Origin: Oscillospiraceae bacterium CM
GTDB taxonomy: Bacteria > Bacillota > Clostridia > Oscillospirales > Oscillospiraceae
Direction of reading: 5' to 3'
Length of the DNA: 64,000 bases
Assembly (NCBI GenBank): GCA_022870705.1
Contig: CP072107.1
Location: forward strand, 1,362,501-1,426,500
The translations under genes and the position numbers were made by a program. This document shows, in pieces, positions 58,441 through 64,000 of this stretch. The notes below the pieces were generated by a model that was not told the DNA's origin, made no database searches, and worked only from the letters and a program-made list of their open reading frames with translations. Numbering within the stretch: the stretch's first letter is position 1; every line of letters begins with the position of its first letter.

Positions 58441-58782
58441 TTATTTCACGGCGTCGAGGCCGCGCTCACGGGTGCGGATGCGGATCGCATCGCCCACATC
58501 GGAGATGAAAATCTTGCCGTCACCAACATCGCCGGTGTGGGCGATATCACAAATCTGGTTCACGACATCCTCCGCTCGTTCGTCGCAGACGACGATTTCA
58601 AGCTTGATTTTCGGCAGGAAATTATAGTCTACTTCTGTCCCCCGGACAAACTCCTTCCAGCCCTTTTGCTGGCCGCATCCCATGACCTGGCTAATGGAGA
58701 GACCGTTTAAATTCAGTGTGTCAAGATGCGCCTTGATCTCCTCCAGCTTTTCCGGTCTGATATAAGCTTCAATCTTTTTCAT
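58441..58782 (-). CDS. glnB: PII nitrogen regulatory protein, copy 2
   Basis: 113 residues, about 80% identical by eye to copy 1 (MKKIEAYIRPEKLEEIK, T-loop GCGQQKGWKEFVRGTEVDY, TGDVGDGKIFI). Tyr51 is again replaced by Val. ATG 58782 with AGGGGA upstream gives the canonical N-terminus; upstream in-frame Met codons lie inside the amt gene. It lies 19 bases after amt copy 2, so it is co-transcribed with it and likely binds that channel. Confidence 0.95.
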   Translation of the reverse strand: MKKIEAYIRPEKLEEIKAHLDTLNLNGLSISQVMGCGQQKGWKEFVRGTEVDYNFLPKIKLEIVVCDERAEDVVNQICDIAHTGDVGDGKIFISDVGDAIRIRTRERGLDAVK

Positions 58783-58801
58783 ATCTGAGTCCCCTTTTCC
58801 T

Positions 58802-60043
<1,242 letters not shown>

Positions 60044-60119
60044 AAAAACCACTTCCCTTTTACATTTTTACGGCAAAAAGCCGCTCGATTTTCAGCGTCA
60101 GAAAACGGGCGGCAAGCAA

Positions 60120-60300
60120 ACACATATGTACACCATTGTTTGTTAAGCCCCTGTTTTCATCAGCAGGCTGATGAAAACAGGGCCTCAGACGACAAGAGGC
60201 TATCCCGCACGGTCGGAAGCCTTTACTTTTTACGCGTGCTGAAAAAAGTAAAGGCCGCCGACTGCAGACGGTTACCCTTGCAGTCTTCGGCCCCATTGCC
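60120..60300 (-). promoter_or_regulatory. Structured leader of amt copy 2 with hexaloop hairpin
   Basis: The first hairpin GGC-AATGGG-GCC (60289-60300) is identical in loop and closing stem to that of copy 1. The next, GACTGC / GCAGTC (60260-60285), has a larger loop starting AAGGGT. Two strong stems follow: GCCTTTACTTTTT / AAAAAGTAAAGGC (60216-60254) and CCCTGTTTTCATCAG / CTGATGAAAACAGGG (60148-60182). The order suggests antitermination control by an ANTAR protein. No other gene lies in 60044-60367. Confidence 0.55.
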
Positions 60301-60323
60301 TTACACATCTTAAATTTGGTGAT

Positions 60324-60352
60324 ACTATAACATACGGCGCTGTAAAAAGCAA
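60324..60352 (-). promoter_or_regulatory. Promoter of amt-glnB copy 2
   Basis: Minus-strand TTGCTT (60347-60352), a 17-base spacer and TATAGT (60324-60329). Confidence 0.7.
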
Positions 60353-60367
60353 TATGCAATATTAATG

Positions 60368-62899
60368 TTATTCTCCTGCATTTTTCCGCCGTCTCTTCAG
60401 CAGCTTGACGATTTCATACCACAATACGGACATAGCTGCAAGCGCCAATGCGAGAAGAAGTGATCTGGGTGACAGCGGTGCAAGCTTTAATAACGTGTTG
60501 AGCGGCGTATATAGAATGACAGCGATCATCAAAAGTACGCCCAGTTGCGACGCCCAAACAATTTTATCGCCTGCCATCCGCCGCGCAGATGCCAGAAAAT
60601 GGTCGCACTCGGAGCTGTTGACAAAAACGAGAAAGAGATTGGCAAGCATGAGGACGACGAGACCTATTGCGCGCGCCTCGGCGGCTTTCCCGGGGGCGGA
60701 GAGGAGCGTCATGTAGAATGCGCCAAAGGAGGCCGCGAGGATAACAAGACCCTGAATAATGCTTTTGAGAAGGCCCCTTCCCGTCAGCAGTTTTTCCTGC
60801 GGGCTGCGTGGCGGACGGTCCATAACGCCCGTTTCCGCAGGCTGCCGTTCTAAAACGACAGAGCATGTCGGATCAATAATAAGCTCCAGGAGCACGACGT
60901 GGAGCGGCAGAAGCAAGAGACTCTCGGGGGCAATGCCGAGCATGGGGCCCAGAAGCGAGGAAAACGCGATGGGGATGTGAATCGTGAACACATAGCCGAC
61001 TGCTTTACGGATATTGTCATAAATCCGGCGTCCGTCATGCACGGTGTCGACGATTGTTGAAAAGTTGTCATCCAGTAAGATCAGGTCGGCCGCCTCACGC
61101 GAGACCTCGCTCCCCCGGCCACCCATGGCGATGCCGATGTCGGCGTTTTTCAGGGCCGGGGCGTCGTTGACGCCGTCACCCGTCATGGCGACGATGTGGC
61201 CATTTTCGCGGAACGCTTGAACGATACGCATTTTATGCGCCGGAATGACGCGCGAGAAAAGGCTGACCGTTTTGACCTGCTCGCGAAGGTCGCTGTCGTT
61301 CATCGCATCGAGCATATCGCCAGTGATAATCCGGTCGCTGTTTGGTATGCCGACCTGCCGCGCGATAGCCGACGCCGTGATACCGTTATCACCCGTGATC
61401 ATAACAACGCGGATGCCTGCCCTGTTGCACACGGCAATATCCCGTGCGACGTGCTCACGCGGCGGGTCATACAGGCCGACAAGGCCGTTAAAATGCAGCG
61501 TGCTGGCGGTGAGACTCTCTGGTATCTCCGCGACGCCGTCGTATTTGGCCGATGCGACGGCGATAACGCGCAGCCCCTCCCCCGACATCTCGCAGAGCTT
61601 GCGCTCGGCGTCACCACGCGCGTCGTCGCTGAGGTCACAAAGCGCTAAAAGGCGCTCCGGCGAGCCTTTGGCGGCAAGGATGATTTCACCCTCGTGGCGC
61701 CAGACGTGGCCCATCATTTTCAGTTCATTTGTAAACGCGAACTCGGTTAGGAGCGCATCACCGAAGAGATGCTCCTTCGTAATACCGAGCTTCTGGCAGT
61801 GCTCTAAGATCGCGTTTTCCATCGGGTCATACGCGTCCGTCTCGCAGCCAAGACCCATGACTTCGCACAGGGTCATCATATCATGATCGACAGCCCAGAC
61901 CTCACGGACCGTCATTTTGTTTTGCGTGATGGTGCCCGTTTTATCAACGCAGAGGACAGACACGGCACCCAGCGTCTCAACAGAGGGCAGACGGCGCACG
62001 AGAGCGTTGTTTTTGGCGATACGCCATGCGCCCATCGATAAAAACACCGTGAGGATGACGGGGAACTCCTCTGGGATCATCGCCATGGCCAGTGTGACGC
62101 CGGATAAAAGGCTCTGGATGAGGCGCGGGACAAGGGGGATATCAGGGATATTGATATACGTTGCCGCGCCAACGAGCGCGAACAGGACGGCGGCAATGCC
62201 GGCTGAGATTTTAACAATGGACGACGTCTGTTTCTGTAGCGGCGTTTTCTCCTCTCGGGCAGCGGTGACTTGGGCGCCGATTTTGCCGTATTCCGTCTCC
62301 ATGCCGATTTTTTCGACATAGACGGCGGCTGTGCCCTGGGTGACGAGCGTCCCGGCGTAGACAGCGTCCCGCCGCCAATAGTCGTCATCAGCTGTATCAC
62401 CGATGCACACTGTCTTCCAGACGGGCACCGACTCGCCCGTCAGCGTCGACTCGTCGACACATAGATCACTGCAACGTATAACGACGCCGTCGGCCGGCAC
62501 CTTGACGCCCTCGTGCAGAAGCATTACGTCACCGGGGACGAGGTCAACACTAAAAATCTCTGTCTCAACGCCATCCCGGATGACGGTGACGCGGGGTGCG
62601 GAGAGATTCTTAAGGGCGGCAAGCGTTTTATCCGTCTTCCACTCTTGAATGATATCAATACTGATGATGCCAAGGACGAAGACGAGCATGATGGCCCCGT
62701 CACGCGCTTCGCCAAGCAGGAAATAGATAGTCGACGCGACGAGCAGCAGAACAAACATCGGCTCTTTGACGATGCTAAAAGCCTTTGCGGCAAAGCTTTC
62801 ATGCTTTTCCGCCTGCAGCGTGTTTTTCCCGTACCGCTCCCCAAGCGCAGCGGCTTCTCGGCTTGTAAGGCCATTAAAACGTTCGCTATTGTGAGTCAT
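60368..62899 (-). CDS. Cation-translocating P-type ATPase (Ca2+-type, P2)
   Basis: 843 residues. Actuator domain with TLTGES, the helix-4 motif PEEFPV, the phosphorylation site CVDKTGTITQNKMT, the nucleotide-binding KGSPERLL, the hinge TGDGVNDAPALK and six C-terminal helices. The order and size fit the P2-type Ca2+/cation ATPases; the ion (Ca2+, possibly Mn2+ or Na+) cannot be settled. The ATG at 62899 is chosen because GGAGGGG precedes it. The upstream leader carries a terminator, so expression may be attenuated. Confidence 0.92.
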   Translation of the reverse strand: MTHNSERFNGLTSREAAALGERYGKNTLQAEKHESFAAKAFSIVKEPMFVLLLVASTIYFLLGEARDGAIMLVFVLGIISIDIIQEWKTDKTLAALKNLSAPRVTVIRDGVETEIFSVDLVPGDVMLLHEGVKVPADGVVIRCSDLCVDESTLTGESVPVWKTVCIGDTADDDYWRRDAVYAGTLVTQGTAAVYVEKIGMETEYGKIGAQVTAAREEKTPLQKQTSSIVKISAGIAAVLFALVGAATYINIPDIPLVPRLIQSLLSGVTLAMAMIPEEFPVILTVFLSMGAWRIAKNNALVRRLPSVETLGAVSVLCVDKTGTITQNKMTVREVWAVDHDMMTLCEVMGLGCETDAYDPMENAILEHCQKLGITKEHLFGDALLTEFAFTNELKMMGHVWRHEGEIILAAKGSPERLLALCDLSDDARGDAERKLCEMSGEGLRVIAVASAKYDGVAEIPESLTASTLHFNGLVGLYDPPREHVARDIAVCNRAGIRVVMITGDNGITASAIARQVGIPNSDRIITGDMLDAMNDSDLREQVKTVSLFSRVIPAHKMRIVQAFRENGHIVAMTGDGVNDAPALKNADIGIAMGGRGSEVSREAADLILLDDNFSTIVDTVHDGRRIYDNIRKAVGYVFTIHIPIAFSSLLGPMLGIAPESLLLLPLHVVLLELIIDPTCSVVLERQPAETGVMDRPPRSPQEKLLTGRGLLKSIIQGLVILAASFGAFYMTLLSAPGKAAEARAIGLVVLMLANLFLVFVNSSECDHFLASARRMAGDKIVWASQLGVLLMIAVILYTPLNTLLKLAPLSPRSLLLALALAAMSVLWYEIVKLLKRRRKNAGE

Positions 62900-62961
62900 A
62901 TAAGTCCCCTCCATTTGCTTTCGCAGATTTTGTTGGCTCAATGGCATTTGTCTCAAGACGA

Positions 62962-63007
62962 TAAAAAAACACATCTGTGAGACATACACTGTCCCACAGA
63001 TGTGTTA
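62962..63007 (-). terminator. Terminator-like hairpin in the leader of the P-type ATPase gene
   Basis: The stem AACACATCTGTG / CACAGATGTGTT is followed on the minus strand by TTTTTTT, 63 bases before the start codon. It would stop transcription unless an alternative fold forms. Confidence 0.8.
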
Positions 63008-63130
63008 AAATCATCTGCTGCCGCGTTTGCGGCCCAGCCCCACGAGCCGAATGGCCCGTCGCCTGCTCAGTTTGTACTGCCTGTTGAACATTCTGTTGTC
63101 GGAATGCGCAGGTCAATGCAATTTTTAATG
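63008..63130 (-). promoter_or_regulatory. Folded leader domain of the P-type ATPase gene, candidate riboswitch
   Basis: Between the promoter and the terminator lie about 120 bases with stems such as GGGCC..GGCTCGTGGGGCTGGGCC and CCGC / GCGG. The arrangement matches a metal-responsive attenuator. No known consensus (M-box, yybP-ykoY, NiCo) could be matched with confidence. Confidence 0.4.
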
Positions 63131-63135
63131 GGGCT

Positions 63136-63165
63136 ATTATACCCTTAAAATGGGGCTTTTGTCAA
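63136..63165 (-). promoter_or_regulatory. Promoter of the P-type ATPase gene
   Basis: Minus-strand TTGACA (63160-63165), an 18-base spacer and TATAAT (63136-63141), immediately after the end of hppA. Confidence 0.85.
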
Positions 63166-63171
63166 GCGGTT

Positions 63172-64000
63172 CTATTTGCTCGTGCTAATGCGCATTTTGT
63201 AGAAGGAGCGCCAGACAAAGACGAGCGCGATGACAAAGAAGACACCGCCGATGTACGGCGCGATGGAACGGAATGCGTCGCTCAGGGCAATTTCCATCGC
63301 GAGAAGGCCGAAGAGCGTTGTAAACTTGATGATCGGGTTTAAAGCAACGGAAGACGTATCCTTGAAAGGATCGCCAACCGTATCGCCGACGACAGTCGCA
63401 TCGTGCAGCGGGGTACCCTTTTCATTTAAGTCAACCTCAACGACTTTCTTGGCATTATCCCAGCAGCCGCCGGCGTTGGCCATGAAGATGGCCTGGAAAA
63501 GCCCAAAGACGGCAATGGAGATGAGGTAGGATACGAAGAAGCTGACGGGGTTGTTGTTGGCGCCGGAGGGCGCGGAGAAAAACGCAAAAGCCAAAGCGAA
63601 GCTGAAGATGGCGATGAAGATGTTGAACATGCCCTTCTGCGCGTACTGTGTGCAGATTTTGACGACTTCCTTAGATTTCTCTGTGGCGGCCGACTGGCTG
63701 GCGTTCTCATCGAGCTGGATATTCGCCTTGATGTACTCAACGGCTCTGTACGCGCCTGTGGAAACAGCCTGCGTGGACGCGCCGGTGAACCAATAGACAA
63801 CGGCACCGCCGCAGAGGAAGCCGAGAATGGTGAAGGGGTTTAAGATGTTCAGGATTTCCGACGGGTTGACGCCGAGGACATTCTGGATAACGAGAATGAG
63901 GGAGAAGATCATCGTCGTCGCGCCGACGACGGCCGTGCCGATCAAAACAGGCTTAGCCGTTGCCTTAAAGGTGTTGCCCGCGCCGTCGTTGGCCTCAAGG
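63172..64000 (-). CDS. hppA: Membrane-bound ion-pumping pyrophosphatase, C-terminal part
   Basis: The last 275 or so residues of an H+- or Na+-translocating pyrophosphatase; the start is outside the window. The frame is open to the window edge (NDGAGNTFKATAKPVLIGTA). Membrane helices alternate with the conserved KSKEVVKICTQYAQKG-type loop and the pyrophosphate-site segment VVEVDLNEKGTPLHDATVVGDTVGDPFKDTSSVALNPIIK (DTVGDPFKDT is the signature). A Lys in GNTFKA corresponds to the position that separates K+-independent from K+-dependent enzymes, hinting at the K+-independent class. Confidence 0.93.
   Translation of the reverse strand, partial: LEANDGAGNTFKATAKPVLIGTAVVGATTMIFSLILVIQNVLGVNPSEILNILNPFTILGFLCGGAVVYWFTGASTQAVSTGAYRAVEYIKANIQLDENASQSAATEKSKEVVKICTQYAQKGMFNIFIAIFSFALAFAFFSAPSGANNNPVSFFVSYLISIAVFGLFQAIFMANAGGCWDNAKKVVEVDLNEKGTPLHDATVVGDTVGDPFKDTSSVALNPIIKFTTLFGLLAMEIALSDAFRSIAPYIGGVFFVIALVFVWRSFYKMRISTSK

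Overview
The window reads as chromosome of an anaerobic, Gram-positive, probably endospore-forming member of the Clostridia, most likely in the Oscillospiraceae/Ruminococcaceae neighbourhood. The evidence is an [FeFe]-hydrogenase subunit, BofA- and BofC-like sporulation proteins, RNase J, an SLH-domain surface protease, a membrane pyrophosphatase, PII/Amt pairs of the clostridial type and fairly GC-rich coding with frequent TTG/GTG starts. The assignment is inferred from gene content; there is no rRNA or tRNA gene in the window.

Layout. 1-2 kb: end of a NuoF/HydB-like subunit and a complete [FeFe]-hydrogenase. 2-10 kb: a 50-aa gene, a deformylase homologue lacking its catalytic Glu, a small unknown protein, an SLH-trypsin-like protease, and a three-gene membrane glycosylation cluster (GT39-like, GtrA, FAD oxidoreductase). 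10-15 kb: a minus-strand operon of a lipoprotein, a CPBP protease and a NatAB-like ABC exporter, plus bofA. 15.5-22.5 kb: a second type IIA topoisomerase pair, a transglutaminase-fold lipoprotein, a DivIVA-like coiled coil and an orphan fumarase beta domain. 23-31.6 kb: the complete arginine cluster argG-H-C-J-B-D-F on the minus strand, with a good promoter and a long palindrome upstream. 32-35.3 kb: an XpaC-TelA-LemA-TPM cluster. 35.6-39.9 kb: rpe, recR, rnj, an ArsC-like protein and a zinc ribbon. 40.2-45.4 kb: carA followed by a carB-dapF gene fusion. 45.6-47.2 kb: an IS30-family element that has split a small two-CW gene. 47.3-56.4 kb: YitT, a Na+/Ca2+ antiporter with an attenuator-like leader, the L10/L12 operon with its leader, a PrsA-like foldase with a structured RNA upstream, DUF1292, BofC-like and a class A PBP. 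56.5-64 kb: two tandem amt-glnB units, a cation P-type ATPase behind another terminator-bearing leader, and the end of hppA.

Working together, argG-F and carAB supply arginine and carbamoyl phosphate, while the two amt-glnB units handle ammonium. Both amt leaders carry small hexaloop hairpins of the kind bound by ANTAR antiterminators. Three families of short hairpin repeats fill most intergenic spaces, including spaces inside the arg operon. Nearly all copies lie in the same orientation whatever the direction of neighbouring genes.

The most unusual items are: the CarB-DapF fusion, whose epimerase half has lost both catalytic cysteines; the deformylase homologue with HLIDH in place of HExDH; the polar hairpin repeats, one of which encodes the C-terminus of ArgG; and several structured leaders whose ligands are not known. 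No defence system, CRISPR array or prophage was seen.
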